Program-made: the position numbers and the translations under genes
Shown: one piece after another, positions 10,202 to 22,455 of the stretch
How the letters are laid out: every line of letters begins with the position of its first letter
How positions within the stretch are numbered: the stretch's first letter is position 1
The notes under the pieces: generated by a model
Databases searched by the model: none
Seen by the model: the letters and a program-made list of their open reading frames with translations, nothing else
What the model was told of the DNA's origin: nothing
NCBI GenBank assembly: GCA_036874045.1
Contig: CM072339.1
Location: 7,261,501 to 7,325,500 of the forward strand
Direction: 5' to 3'
DNA: 64,000 nt
Source of the DNA: Cymodocea nodosa
Taxonomy: Eukaryota > Streptophyta > Magnoliopsida > Alismatales > Cymodoceaceae

Positions 10202-12426
10202 TTATCGACCCCTCCTAAGTATATCACTTATAGCATTACAAATTTTATCTCCTAGATGCCTAATATCATTTCTGATGTCGTTAAGCACTACATCTAAGTT
10301 AGAAGGTAGCTGGGTTTGCTGTTCTGCTTGAACTGAATAACTTTGTTGTTGTTGTTGTATATGGTCTGTACAATCATGTTGTTGTTGTTGTTATCGTTAA
10401 GTGTTATGCATGACCTGGAATCGTTGCAAATCTTTGACACTAAAAGCTCTCATGCCTTTACTTTCAAAGGGCCAGTTGGATAAATTCAATTGGCTTGCAA
10501 TGAGTCTACATACAGCATCACCATAAAATAACTTTGAACTCATATGTTGTAGTTGAAAAGTGAAAACATCAAACCAATTGTTTTGAATTCTATTCAGCAG
10601 ACCATAAGTTACATATAAACAGCTTTTGCTGACTTCCAAATTGTGTCCAACTCTCTGAAATAAATTTGCATGCAATATATTTGCAATGAACCTTGCCTCT
10701 GCATTCAGATTTTCCATTAATCTCATTTCAGAATATACATCTGGAATTTTTGATAATGACTGAATGTTCCATTCCAGTTATCTAATCATGTCAAATCTGT
10801 TTGTAACAACAACACCTTCATTCTTTAATCCCAACACTTCAAAAATTAACTCAAGAGACAATGTGAACTCCTATTGATTTATTTGAGTTTTCAGTATATT
10901 GTCACTATCCGAAATTATTAGAATTTATTAGAATTGAATGAGGCCTTGAAACTCAAATAGATCTCTTATTTCTATCAAATTTCTGAATTTTATTGGATGA
11001 GCATGCAGAATCTGACATGTAATCAAATTATGGTATTTCTGCAATTCTTCTTTAGATCTAAACTGAATTGAATTTCCTTGAATTTGTAATACTGTACACA
11101 AAGAAGGTGATACCTGAAGCCGTGTTTCAGAGTTTATTTCATCTTCAGGAATCTCTTTTGTAAAATGAATGTCATTTTGTTCCTCTGTTAAAATATTTTC
11201 TTGAAATTGCGTATGTAAGCTTGATTCTTTAGCTTCAATAGTGTAAGGAACATTTTCATTAAGCTCAACATTCATTTGTTCAATCTCTATAGAATGATCA
11301 GAGTTCAATTTTTCCATAAATTCTACAGCCGGTGTATCTATTTGTAATTGATCATTGTGTTCAACAGATATTTCCATTAATACATGTTGTGAATTCTCAG
11401 ACTCTAGTTCTATAGATTTTGAAAAAGGCTGGTTAACTTTTAGCTCTTCTGGAGTCATAACATTTTCAATATCTACTACTCCAGACAATTCAACCAGTGA
11501 ACTAGTTACTACCTCAACATTGTCAATTATATCTGCAATAACTTGTTCAATGTCAGGTGCCTGATGCTCTGATTTTTCAATTTCGGTATCATCAAAACTT
11601 GTACTAATAGAAAAACTTGAGCTAATATTTGACTTGGATTTCTTCTCAAGCTTTCTAGCAAGGGAAAATAAAGTCTCATTATCTTCATCAGTTTCAGTGT
11701 GCTCAGAACTGATGAGTTTATCAGATGCAGAATAAGGTACAATGTTTAGACATATATTGCCTTTAGAAAATAAATACTCATCTGATTTTCTTTTCCAGTA
11801 GACTTTGTCTTTGAAGACACAATTTTTCTGATTTTCCTTCTACTATAAAATTTCTGTTTCTCCTCTTCAAGTATTGCTATTTTCTTTTCAAATTGCTTCA
11901 TAAAAGTTTTCTACTTTAATTCTTCAAAGGTACTTTCTATTGCAACTGCCTTTCGAAGACCTTCAAATTTTCTGTGATCTACAACAATATTTGATTCTAC
12001 TTGTTTTGAATATAAAGGGGTAGGGATAGCTAATTCATGCTCTTCCTCAAATGCATGTAGTCTTGTAATGTTTATAGGAGTTTGAGGAGTTCTATTTGAT
12101 GAACCTACACATTTTTCAAAATATTTTGCATACTGTTTCAAAAATGCAATTTCAGCACACTTCATATGGTATTCTCTATCAAATTTACTTCGAATCCCCA
12201 TGTATGTAATACTAGCATTAGTATTATGAAGCTCTAATCTAACTTCATTCAATATACCTTTAGGAAAGAAGTATTCACTGTAAATTTTTGCTAACCTTTT
12301 GTCCACTCGAAATATTTTCTTGAACCAAGAACGTGGAACTTCATCATTCTCTATTTCTTTTCCTTTTTCATCTCCTCTGCTTTTGCCTTTTCCTCTGCCA
12401 CGACCTTTGTAGAACTTGGAGACCAT
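10202..12426 (-). pseudogene. ORF2 of element C (3' extra ORF, env position)
   Basis: Downstream of pol, where some Sireviruses have an env-like gene. It starts at the ATG of MVSKFYKGRGRGKGK (basic, Gly/Arg-rich). Next comes a helical segment (SWFKKIFRVDKRLAKIYSEY), a long acidic Ser/Glu-rich middle, then a folded part with EIRDLFEFQGLIQF, GLKNEGVV and ILHANLFQRVGHNLEV. A Gln-rich tail and a short amphipathic end close the ORF. The folded part recalls the 'putative plant transposon protein' domain (PF20167; from memory). I see no signal peptide or membrane helix, so env is unlikely. A frameshift near 11770 and several stops break it. Confidence 0.7.
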
Positions 12427-13986
12427 TGTCGTAGGTTGTAACAGCAATAAGCGGGAAATATTTTCTTGACAGAGTTTACGAATAACCTAAGTGCTCATGT
12501 AATAAGTGTTTAAATAGGGTTTTAGGCGAATAACTCAACGTGAAAAGAAGTCGAGTTGAGATATTAAATAAATATTGAATAATAGTTATTCAATCAAGGT
12601 ACCCGAAATAGTCAAGTATAACTCATTGAGTTAACTAACCTAATGAGTAAAAGGTTGTCTAGAGGCAGTTTTACACGTTACCTTATCTAACATAACGTTC
12701 AGTTAGTACACTTAAAATAATTTTTGGATGCTTCCAACTGAAACTTTCCGAACACATCATAATACCTAAACCTTATCATTTTCTTGAGAACATTGTAAAC
12801 TATTCTAACATTCCTATCTTTTGAATCTAAAATAGTTTGTTTGTCTTTTTAAATTATTTCATCAAGCTTTTAAGAGGACATTAATTCAAATTAACCAAGA
12901 TTTGTATTCTGAATTATATTAATCTATTTTGGACATTGTTAAGCCTCCCCCTATAAATATACTTCTTATATATTCAATAACATACAAAATATACTTGTAT
13001 AACAATAGATGTTAAGTATAATTACACTTTTAAATTTTCTTTTCAGAAACTTTCGTTATTTTGACTTTATCAAAAATGATTTCCAGAATCAATTCCTATT
13101 GTATATGAATCAAAACACAACTTTGAACTCTATATGATTAATTCAAGGAGAATAAATGTTTTCAAAAGTACTAATGTTGATTCAATAACTCAGTAGTCAT
13201 ATTGGTAGAAACTATATTCGATTCAAAGATATCTGTAATTAATGAAACACCTTTTTTTTCTTTTTCTTGAAAGTTAGTTTGAAAAGCTTGAATCATACAA
13301 GAGCTTTCTAATGTACTCGTGAAATGAGCTTTCAGTCAACAATCTCAAATCTGATCAGGACCTTAGGTTGCCAGATTTAAAGAATCCTTTTTTAGGACAA
13401 GAATCTTTACATACCTATCTGCTTAAGTACAAAAGGTTCGTGATCAAACTAATCAATTAAACTCTCAAAGATTTTCACTTTGTAAGAACTTTTTCATTTT
13501 AAGCACAGTAAATATGTATTTCATTAATACAGATGCAATAAAACACAAATCTCATACAATTTTTACTTCTATGATTTTACTGAAAATATGAACCAGTTTC
13601 AATAAGCTTATACTTTTGATTAACAGTTTAAGATGAGTTACATATAACTTATTCTACAAGTTTAATCAATTAAGTCAAATTTATGCATGATCATATGCAC
13701 TTTCCTTGATTCAAAGAAAATAGTTAATCAAAATTTCAGAATGTTAGAAGTATTTAATGTTTTTCATTTACACTTCCACTTAAAATCATAAAAACCATTA
13801 AAATTGATAAACTACTTAAAATCAATTAGATACTACTATGATTTTACAATAAATACATAGTATCTTAAGTATCAATTTAGATATTACTTTAGATATTTAT
13901 GATAAGTATATAATATCTATGAGGTGAACATCATCAATACTATTTATCTTTTTATTTTTATTTTTTATATGTGGAGTTTAAGCGTT
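12427..13986 (-). other. Non-coding interval between pol and ORF2 of element C
   Basis: About 1.5 kb with no gene. The part 12900-13760 is homologous to Sirevirus X (5045-5374 joined to 25702 onward) and to 41750-42610 of the Athila-like element. It includes the GATCACGAGCC-type segment near 13440 and a conserved block around TTTGTGTTTTATTGC near 13540-13555. It may be a leader for ORF2 expression; no direct evidence. Confidence 0.8.
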
Positions 13987-15925
13987 TTACACATCACATA
14001 GCCTACAAATACCCAAATTTAATCTAATGTTGCATAATGTATTTTCATCTAAAGGTTTTGTAAATATATCAGCTAATTGATTTTTACTAGACACAAATTC
14101 TAATTTATTTTTTCCTCTAATTACATTATCTCTTAGAAAATGATGTCTAACCTCTATATGCTTTGCTCTTGAATGTAATACAGGATTTTTGGAAAGATTT
14201 ATTACAGAATTACTGTCACAATAAATCTCATTTGTATCATAAGATAATCCAAAATCTTCTAATGTTTGCCTAATCCACAGAATCTGAGCGCAACATAGTG
14301 CAGCAGCAACATATTCAGCTTCTGTAGTCGAAAGTGCTACATAGTTTTGCTTTTTACTAAACCATGACACCAAATTATTTCCCAATAATTGACATGTGCC
14401 ACTTGTACTTTTTCTATCAGATTTAGATCTTGCATAATCAACATCAGTATATCCTATAAGATCTATTGAACTATCCTTAGAATAATACAGTCCGAAATTT
14501 TTAGTTTCTTGTATATATCTAAATATTCTTTTAACTGCAATTGAGTGTGATTCTTTAGGATTAGATTGAAATCTAGCACAAACACACACAGGAAACATAA
14601 TATCAAGTCTACTAATAGTCAAATAAAGTAAAGAACCAATCATACTTCTATATTTTCTTTGATCTATTGATTTTCCTATGTCATCAATATCTAACTTTAA
14701 AGACGTACTCATAGGAGTTCCTCGAATCCTTGTATCATTAAAATTAAATTTCTTAAGCATTTCATCTACATATTTTTCCTGATTTAAAAATATACCTTTA
14801 TCCATTTGCTTAATTTGAAGTCCTAGAAAATATGAAAGTTCACCTATCATACTCATTTCAAACTGACTAGTCATCTCTTTAGAAAATATTTTTATCAGTT
14901 TATTAGAGGTTGCTCCAAAGATTATATCATCCACATATATTTGAACAACAATCTGATCTTTACCATCTCTCTTGATAAATAAAGTATGATCTACTTTTCC
15001 CATGATATAACCTTATTCTAATAAAAAAGTAGATAACCTTTCATACCATGATCTAGGTGCTTGCTTCAAACCATATAAGGCTTTCTTCAATTTATACACA
15101 AAGTCAGGATTTTTAATATCTTCAAATCAAGGAGGTTGTTTCACATAGACTTTTTCATTAATTAACCCATTTAGAAATGCACTTTTTACATCCATTTGAT
15201 ATAATTTAAAATCCATATAACAAGCATAGGCCAATAATATTCTAATACTTTCTAACCTAGCCACAGGAGCAAATGTTTCATCATAATCTAGTCCTTCTTC
15301 CTATGTATACCCTTGCGCAACTAATCTAGCTTTGTTCCTTATAACTTGACCAGTTTCGTTAGTTTCGTTTCTAAAGATCCACTTTGTACCTATTATGGAC
15401 TGATTTTCTAGTGGAGAGACTAATTCCCAAACATCATTTCTAATGAATTGATTTAGTTTTTCTTGCATTGCCACTATCCAATTTTCATCAGATAATGCTT
15501 CTTGTATATTCCTTGGTTCCACCATAGAAACAAACATACACATACTATTTAAATTTACTGAAGCTCTAGTTTTAACTCCCTCGTTAATATTACCAATGAC
15601 TTGAGTGATGGGATGTAATGAAGAATAACGCCAATTTCTCTTATTTTCCTCAATATTCTCATCAACATCTGAAGGTACATCACTTTCATCATTAGTTTGA
15701 TCATTTAAGTTCATATTTTTGATTTTCTCAGATAAATCTTCAATCTCTCTATTGATCTCTAGTTCTTTTGGAAAATTGATCATATCATCATTATCAGCTT
15801 TAGATTGAGATTCTCTAAAAGAATTTTCATTGAAGCTTACATGGAGGGTTTCTTCAATAGTCCTAGAAGTGTTGTTATATACTCTATAGGCTTTACTTCT
15901 AGTAGAGTAACCTACAAAAATTCTA
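13987..15925 (-). pseudogene. Copia pol remnant of C: end of integrase region, RT and RNase H
   Basis: Begins, on the minus strand, inside the post-integrase segment (GYSTRSKAYRVYN, near 15900). RT follows, with GTKWIFRNETNETG, KARLVAQGYT and the catalytic [10 protein letters not shown] (about 14920-14950). RNase H has YTDVDYARSKSDRKSTSGTC, TTEAEYVAAALCCAQILW and EIYCDSNSVI, ending RLCDV. A CAG-to-TAG stop at about 15298 and two further changes near 15004 and 15130 lie in the same frame, so the gene is broken mainly by point changes. Upstream pol is deleted. Confidence 0.9.
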
Positions 15926-16045
15926 AGGGGTTATATGGGAGTAGATAAGGGGTTAAGAATTATAAGAATTATGAGTAGATAAGGGAGTAGATAAGGGGTT
16001 TAGATCATATGTAGTGTTGTTAAGAATTATAAGGGGTAGATAACG
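15926..16045. repeat. Deletion scar with decayed short repeats in element C
   Basis: Repeats of a GTAGATAAGGGG-like unit alternate with AAGAATTAT for about 120 bp. They lie exactly between the gag N-terminal scrap and the integrase-region remnant. They match neither gag nor pol of the sister elements, so they look like filler made when about 3-4 kb was lost. Confidence 0.7.
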
Positions 16046-16208
16046 GAGTGTATGGTTTAGAAATCATGAACCACAACTTATGATCTATACTTTGAAGAAA
16101 AACAGTCATCCTATATTTCCAATATTCAAAATGTATTCCATCAAATAAAGGAGGACGATTAAGATTTTAGCCTTCATATAAAGAAAAATTACCATTCCTA
16201 GTAGCCAT
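16046..16208 (-). pseudogene. gag N-terminal fragment of element C
   Basis: Minus strand from the ATG at 16208: MATRNGNFSLYEG, a stop, then NRPPLFDGIHFEYWKYRM and FLQSIDHKLW. This is the first 50 or so residues of Sirevirus Gag (compare PPLFDGSNYNYWKNRM in B), and then the deletion scar. Between it and the primer site (16209-16393) nothing else is seen. Confidence 0.75.
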
Positions 16209-16393
16209 CTTACCTTAGATTTTTCAACCTATTTGATTTTAAATAGTCTAAAGCTTTAAAACAACTTGAGCCTTAAATCAAGAAAGTTAAATGTATGCTC
16301 AGATATTAATGTCTGTTTAAAAACAAGGAAGGCAGAATAAGCAATGATATTAAATAAGTTGGTATCGATTTTATATCAAAGATTATTAACAAA

Positions 16394-16405
16394 GCTCTTA
16401 TACAA
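16394..16405 (-). other. Primer binding site of element C (degenerate)
   Basis: On the minus strand TTGTATAAGAGC starts 2 bp after the LTR end CCTACA. It differs at two positions from TGGTATCAGAGC, the initiator Met-tRNA site. Confidence 0.75.
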
Positions 16406-16407
16406 CT

Positions 16408-18157
16408 TGTAGGATCGTATGGCTACACAAGAGGGGGGTGAATTGTGTTTTTCAACTTTTTTCGATTATAATTGAAACTTCAATAATTAAAAAACAAGTC
16501 GAAACACTATTTTTATAAAATCATTTTTATTCAAGATTTCAATTACAATATACAATTCAATTCTCCTCAGAAATTGTAGATGCAATTATATTTCGATACC
16601 ATCTTTCATCTATACAATTTCATAACTACAAACAGAGAAAACTAATTTACAAAATTTAAAACATTTCTCCCTATTTGAGATCTTTCTTCTTCTTTTTTTT
16701 CTTCTTCAACAATTCTTTAGTGACGAATATCTTGTCTTTCTCTGCTTCACCGAATTTGCTTTCTTCTGATACTTTAAATCTTCAATGACATAAATAATAC
16801 CTTTTTCTGCTTCACTGAATTTTCTTTCACCTGAGAGATTTTCCTTGAAGAGTGTTTTTGATCCTTGAAAAGATTTTTCTTTTGGTGTGTAGGGATAGTT
16901 TGATCCTTGAAAAGATTTTCGTTTTGTGTGCAAGGATAATTTGATCAACGAGAATTCTTTGCCTTTTATACTGTATGTTAATTTCATGCATATCCTCCAC
17001 ATTTAATCACTACCAATTTTCTACTTCTTCACGTCTTTGCTTTTTCCTTCATCGAAACACACACGTTCTGACCCACGTTTACATTTTGAATTTTCTTTAA
17101 TCATTAGTCTTGGATCTCTAAAAAATTTCCTGCAAAATAAACTCTCTTCCAAAATTTTTCATTAGTATAATAAGAAGTCGTTACTTTAATGTTAACTAAA
17201 CGAGTAACACAAGTAGATATTAACTTAACGTTTCTAACTTAACGAGTTTCTCATGTGCCATTTCACGTGACTACTACTGTAGCTAACTCAACGAACTAAG
17301 TCCGTGGTGTTATGGATAACTCAACGAACCAGCTTAACCTTTCTTTCGGAAGGTTAAACGCTAACTTACCGAAAACAATTTAAGTTTCGGATAGTTACGG
17401 TTGTAAGTCTTTGAAAAACCCTTTTTACCATAAAACTAGTGAGACACGTGTCGTGACCTGAAACCATGACTTAAGTTACCTTTTGGATAGTTACAGTTGT
17501 AAGTCTCCGAAAAACTCTAACTCACCGATTCAGCAATAAACAAATGTTTTTATAATAAGAATTTTACCATGTGCAAAAATAACAACTTAAGTTTATAACG
17601 CTAACCTAACGCATTGCCTTAGTGTTCAATATAGCAACTCAACGCGTTTAGTTATGTTAACTTAACAAGTTAAACATGTGCACCTCACGTGATACAATAT
17701 GACATTCGTAACTTATAATTTCACCACGTGTATAACACTAACTGAACGAGTTGTTTAAACTTTTACTCATTAACTCAACGAGTTCTCACGTGACCTATTT
17801 TAACCTTTAAGCCTTTAACTTAACGAGTTCTCACGTGATCTCTATAAATAACACTCTAACTTAACGAGTTGTCTTAACGTGCACTGTTCATGATACAGAA
17901 GATATAACTTTAAAACATATCATGCTTTTCAATAAGAAAACACACGTTAACTTAACGTTTAGTTACATGAGAAATTAATGCAATGAAACAACTAGTTATT
18001 TAACAATATAATTTCAGATCCAATACATACAAGTATTTATATCAGTAAACTTTTTCTGTATTCATTGATGATTTTAATTTCTTTTCACAAGCAATAGTAA
18101 TTGAGCAAATATGATTATTTTCATTTAGCACACATCATCAAAACAAAATACTCTGCA
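16408..18157 (-). repeat. 5' LTR of element C
   Basis: 1,750 bp, TGTAGGATCG...ACTCTGCA on the plus strand, close to the copy at 7977-9709. TATAAAAGG on the minus strand at 16962-16970 is the likely promoter. The ACTTAACGAGTT palindromes (17210-17960) keep more CG dinucleotides than the 3' copy, where many CG have become TG or CA. Confidence 0.95.
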
Positions 18158-18162
18158 AAGAA

Positions 18163-18598
18163 AATGATGATGTAGATATAGATAGTCTTCTCTATACAAT
18201 AGATAACTTATATGTAAAATGTAAGAAGTACAAGAAAGAATTAAAGAGTTTAAATTCCTATCTAGAAGATGTTTTTGCTAAACTAGAAAAAGTCCTAGTT
18301 GATAATAGGGTATTAAGAACTAAAGTGGATAGCTATAGTTGTAAAAATTTTGATTTGAAAGAAGAAAATAAGAATCTGTTATCTGAAGTTACTGATTTAA
18401 AGAAAACTATATGTAAATTTACTAAGGGTGAAAATAGTTTAAACAAAATCATAGGATCTCAAAGAATAGGAAGAAGTAAATTTGGCCTAAGGTATGCTGT
18501 ACCACAGGAAACTCCTTATTGTGGTGGAAAAATTAGATCTTACAGAGATGGCACAACTGTGTTTGTCATTAAGAAGAGATCTACTTCTATATGGCTAC
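18163..18598 (+). pseudogene. gag of element D, C-terminal part after element C
   Basis: Resumes Gag after C: NDDVDIDSLLYTIDNLYVKC, a coiled-coil-like stretch with DLKEENKNLLSEVTDLKKTI, then ETPYCGG and RSYRDGTTVFVIK. It parallels 58320-58740 of element B. Split again at 18598 by S1 just before the protease. Confidence 0.85.
18594..18598. repeat. Target site duplication GCTAC of S1 (left)
   Basis: GCTAC before TGTAACGC, repeated at 20748-20752 after ...TTTTATA. Element B's uninterrupted sequence supports a single insertion at this point. Confidence 0.88.
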
Positions 18599-20747
18599 TG
18601 TAACGCTTTTATGTGTTGCTAAATTAAACGGCAAAAGTGCAAATTTTACATTTATAACCGCAAGCGCACGGTGCCCATTGTAACAAGCATATGCAAGTAC
18701 GGGTCGAATCCACAAAGAGTTTGTCTTAAATAATTTTATTAAAATAATTATCTGATTAAATATCCACATTAAACTAATTCATAATTAAAATCTAATTAAT
18801 TAATATTAATATACAAAATTCGTAGCACAATTAGGATTTATAAGATTACCCCAAAATCCAATTAGTTATGATAAGATATTTAAGAAATCAATGAGTATTA
18901 ATCCAGAAATCACAGAATTTATGCTCGACTTTTAACTCTAATAACTTCCAACTTAAACGTTTAAAAATATAGAATAAATAACAGTTGGAAAGATCCTCAG
19001 AATATCTTTAAAATGGAAGTGATTTCGTGGATTAAATCAACTTAAAACGCTGGCAATATCTTATTTAAGAAAGGGGCGCAAACGGTTATGGAAAATTTCC
19101 AAAAACGTACCTTTGGTTCAAAAATCAAATCTCTATCAAATCTTCATGAAATGCTACGAAATAAGCACGCCTTGAAAGTAGATCCGTTACACTAACAAGA
19201 AAAATTTACAAAACTGAATTCCACAAAATACACGATGCAAGCACAGCACAGGCGTCGAGCTCACAACTAGCACTCAATAGAGACTCAAAACCGCTGATAC
19301 CTTCACAAAATAAAATCAAAAAGCTTCGAAAAACATTCTAAAAAATTCTAAAACTTTGTAAACTTGTTCTACACTCATTATACTTACAAAACGAAACAAA
19401 AAACAGAATTTAGAGATGACGAACAAGTGCATACAATTCGAAGAAAAGCTATTAACATTCTAGCCATCTAAGAAACGGAAAACTGCCTTCACAATTTACA
19501 CCATCACAATCATTCACACGAAACATATGATATGAACTCAATTCTTATATCAATTAACATCAAAACAATATATAATCTTTAATTTAGAACATTTGAAACA
19601 AAGATTTATGCATAGAATTTCGTTCTTCCACATACTCAAACTATACTCATACATATAAAATTGTAAAACATGAAAACTAGTATGAGGATCTCTCCTTTCC
19701 ATCATACCTTTTAATCCTCCACGTTTCTTCAAGCAATGACTCCCCAAAGTCCTTGAAATGAATGCTCCACATGGCTATCACCACCTGTAGCGCGTCCAAG
19801 TGAAGCTTCTAAGGTTGCCTTGAAGAAGAGTGGTGCACGTCCTCAAGATCTTGCCTCCAAGACCCACAACTTTGGCTTCCACATCTAAGAATGGTGCTTC
19901 CGATGAATCAACCTTGAAGATCCTAACCTTTTGCTCCACTCCAAATCAGTCACACGAGCCTCCCAATCCACCAAGATGAACGCCCAAGGAGATCCTAACG
20001 TATGGCCGTCTGAATTGAAGAGAAGGTGTCTTCTAGGAGGAGTGGAAGACGCCAAAGCTCACCATTCTTGAAGGGAGCTTGTTCAAGATCAAGGGGAAGA
20101 TGGGACTTTCCGGATGGAGACGCTGGAATGGCTGGAACCGCTGGCTGCAATGTGTTGGAAGAGGAGGAGATAGCCTACAATTGAGTGGTCAAACACTTTA
20201 AATACTCTAGGCTTTTGTTGCTTGGGCTCCAATAAGTTGCATCCAATGGCCCACGTTTTTTCCCTCTTTGATCCACCTTGATTTCATGATTTATTGACCT
20301 ATAAAACTCAAAACCAAGTTGGATGCACATATACATTGAATATAAATCATATGATGCAAATATAGTATACATGCATGCATGAGTTGCCATATATGGAAAG
20401 TTGCCAAATTAGGAAGGTTTTGGTCTACAACTTTTTCACATGTACATACATGAATTACTTAAAGTTCTTTAGTTTAACATCATATTTAAGTGATTTGGCA
20501 ATCATACAATGTATATAAAGTCATATATTGAAGAATTATAAAAATCATGTCTAAAACAAGGGCAATTGACTAGGTGTTTAATTGATAAAGGATAAATTTG
20601 TACATTAACTATTTAATCCCTAATTCATGCATATGTCTAAAAATATGATTTTCATGTAATCCTTTATAAGAACATATATAATGATGACTTATAATCCTTA
20701 ATATGCATGAATTAACATATATAAAATGTACAAATTGACATTTTATA
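18599..20747 (-). mobile_element. S1: probable solo LTR of a gypsy-type element
   Basis: 2,149 bp between perfect 5-bp TSDs, starting TG and ending TA (expected CA). No pol or gag is visible, and none of the short open frames inside resembles a protein. ATAACCGCAAGCGCAC (about 18656-18671) and GGGTCGAATCCACAA (18702-18716) near the left end resemble, in reverse complement, the 'GGGATCGACCTGTACTTGCAC' zone near the right end of gypsy LTRs such as 44370-44395. This suggests minus orientation. A small non-autonomous element is an alternative. Confidence 0.65.
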
Positions 20748-20752
20748 GCTAC

Positions 20753-21399
20753 CAAAAGGCAACAGGTTCAATATACAAAGGACTAACATTGATAGACCCA
20801 AGAAGAATGGGTACCAAAAGTCTTAATTTCAACATGATTTGCAGGACTGCATGGACAAGAAATCTCAAACATCCAAGTAGATCATTGATAGTGGATGCTC
20901 AAAGCATATGACAGGTAAGAAAAGACTTCTGGAATCTATTAAATCAATAAATTCAAGATCTGTTAAGTTTGGTAATAATGAAAAATGTAGAATTACTGCC
21001 AAAGGAAATGTTGCATCTAAAACTAAAAAAATAGAAAATGTCTTACATGTAAATGGTTTAAAATAGAATCTGCTAAGTGTAGGTCAATTATGTGACAAAG
21101 TTTACAATATACTTTTTACTGCAGAAAACTGTTTTATATTACAACAAGATACACATGAAATCAAATTTACTAGATATAGAAATAATTCCATTTATGCTTT
21201 GGAATTTCCATGTGATAATATATCTAGTGATGCATGTCTAGTTGCTTCTAATGAAGATAAATGGTTATGGCATAAAAGATTAAATCATGCAAACATGAGA
21301 CTTATAAGAAAATTAACCAAACATGATCTTGTTAGAGGTGTGCTTAAGCTCAAATTCAAGAGAGATAAATTGTGTAGTGACTGCACAATTGGAAAATAA
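20753..21399 (+). pseudogene. Copia protease and pre-integrase zinc finger of D
   Basis: The active site DSGCSKHMTG starts at 20887, in frame with the rest of pol. Then come VKFGNNEKCRIT, an LHVNGLK segment and the His/Cys pre-integrase finger (WLWHKRLNHANMRL ... CSDCTIGK). Protease frees Gag and Pol proteins; the finger aids integrase. TAG near 21064 (VNGLK*NLL, Gln expected) and TAA at 21397-21399 (Gln expected) interrupt it. Confidence 0.9.
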
Positions 21400-22455
21400 A
21401 AGAAATCAACACACAAGAGTATTGAAGACATTGCCACACGTCAACCATTAGATCTATTGCATATGGACCTGTTTGGTCCTACACAGACAGCCAGTTTAGG
21501 AGGAAGAAAATATACCTTAGTGGTAGTTGATGATTATACAAGATTCACTTGGGTTATTTTCTTAACACACAAGAATGAAGCCTGTGATGAATTCAAACAT
21601 CTCTGTATTAGAATTCAAAATGAAAAAGAATCAACCGTGAAGAAGATCAGAAGTGATCATGGAGGTGAATTTGAAAATTCTGAATTTGAAGAATTATGCA
21701 ATTCTTTTGGCATACTGCATGAATTCTCATGTACAAGAACTCCTGCTCAGAATGGAGTTATAGAAAGGAAGAATAGAACAGTACAAGAAATGGCAAGGAC
21801 AATTCTTAATGCATCTGATCTACCAAAGTCTTTATGGGCTGAAGCTGTAAATACTACATGTTACTCTATAAACAAAACTTATCTTAGACCTATCCTACAT
21901 AAGACACCTTTTGAACTATGGTGTGGTAAAATACCAAATGTTGGATATTTTAAAGTCTTTGGATCAAGATGTTTTGTGCTTAATACTAAGGATCAAAAGG
22001 ACAAATTTGATGCAAAGTCTGATCCTACTCTACTTGTTGGATACTCTTCGAGAAGCAAGGCTTATAGGGTTTATTTTGAGCATAAAAGAAGAGTAGAAAA
22101 GTTAATGAATGTATTCTTTGATGAAGACAAAGTAGGAAAATTGAAGAGGCTAAAAATAGATAGTGAAAGTGAATTAATAAATCAGAAAATTTCTCAGAAA
22201 AAGGATAGTTCAACACTACCTACACCTACTATGACAGAAAAAGCATGGAAGACAAAGTCTGAACATCTCATTGGACAAATTATTGGAAATATAAATCAAG
22301 GTATTCAAACAAGAAGTAAAATTCAAAATATTTGTAATTATTGTGCTTTTATGTCTGAACTTGAACCTTCAATAGTTGAAGATGCCTACAATGATGAATA
22401 CTGGATCATGGCCATGCAAGAGGAACTAAATCAGTTCAAGAAAAATGAAGTCTAG
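21400..22455 (+). pseudogene. Copia integrase of element D
   Basis: D,D-35-E integrase. The catalytic residues lie in LHMDLFGPTQT, KIRSDHGGEFEN and NGVIERKNRTVQEMA. Then comes the copia C-terminal region with FGSRCFVLNTKDQKDKFDAK and GYSSRSKAYRVYF, followed by a variable linker with QIIGNINQGIQTRS. Open for 332 codons until a TGG-to-TAG stop at 22453, 3 residues into the RT-leading domain. All three catalytic acids are present. Confidence 0.95.

Larger units (their letters stand above)
7977..18157 (-). mobile_element. Sirevirus-type element C, minus strand, internally deleted
   Basis: Two LTRs in direct repeat, minus orientation, TSD AAGAA. On the minus strand: 5' LTR, a primer site, a gag N-terminal scrap, a deletion, the C-terminal end of the integrase region, RT and RNase H, a 1.5-kb non-coding interval, ORF2, two polypurine tracts and the 3' LTR. 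Most of gag, all of protease and nearly all of integrase are gone, so it could move only with help from other elements. Confidence 0.93.

Noticed and set aside
10202..12426. ORF2 as a retroviral envelope gene
   Set aside because: The position after pol suggests env, but I find no signal peptide, transmembrane helix or furin-like site in any of the four ORF2 copies. The N-terminus is basic and the middle highly acidic.
15926..16045. Satellite or CRISPR-like array
   Set aside because: Units are irregular, have no constant spacer length and occupy a deletion scar inside a plant retroelement.
18599..20747. S1 as a host gene or DNA transposon
   Set aside because: No terminal inverted repeats beyond the terminal dinucleotides, a 5-bp TSD typical of LTR elements, and no coding motif. 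Solo LTR fits better, though a non-autonomous element remains possible.
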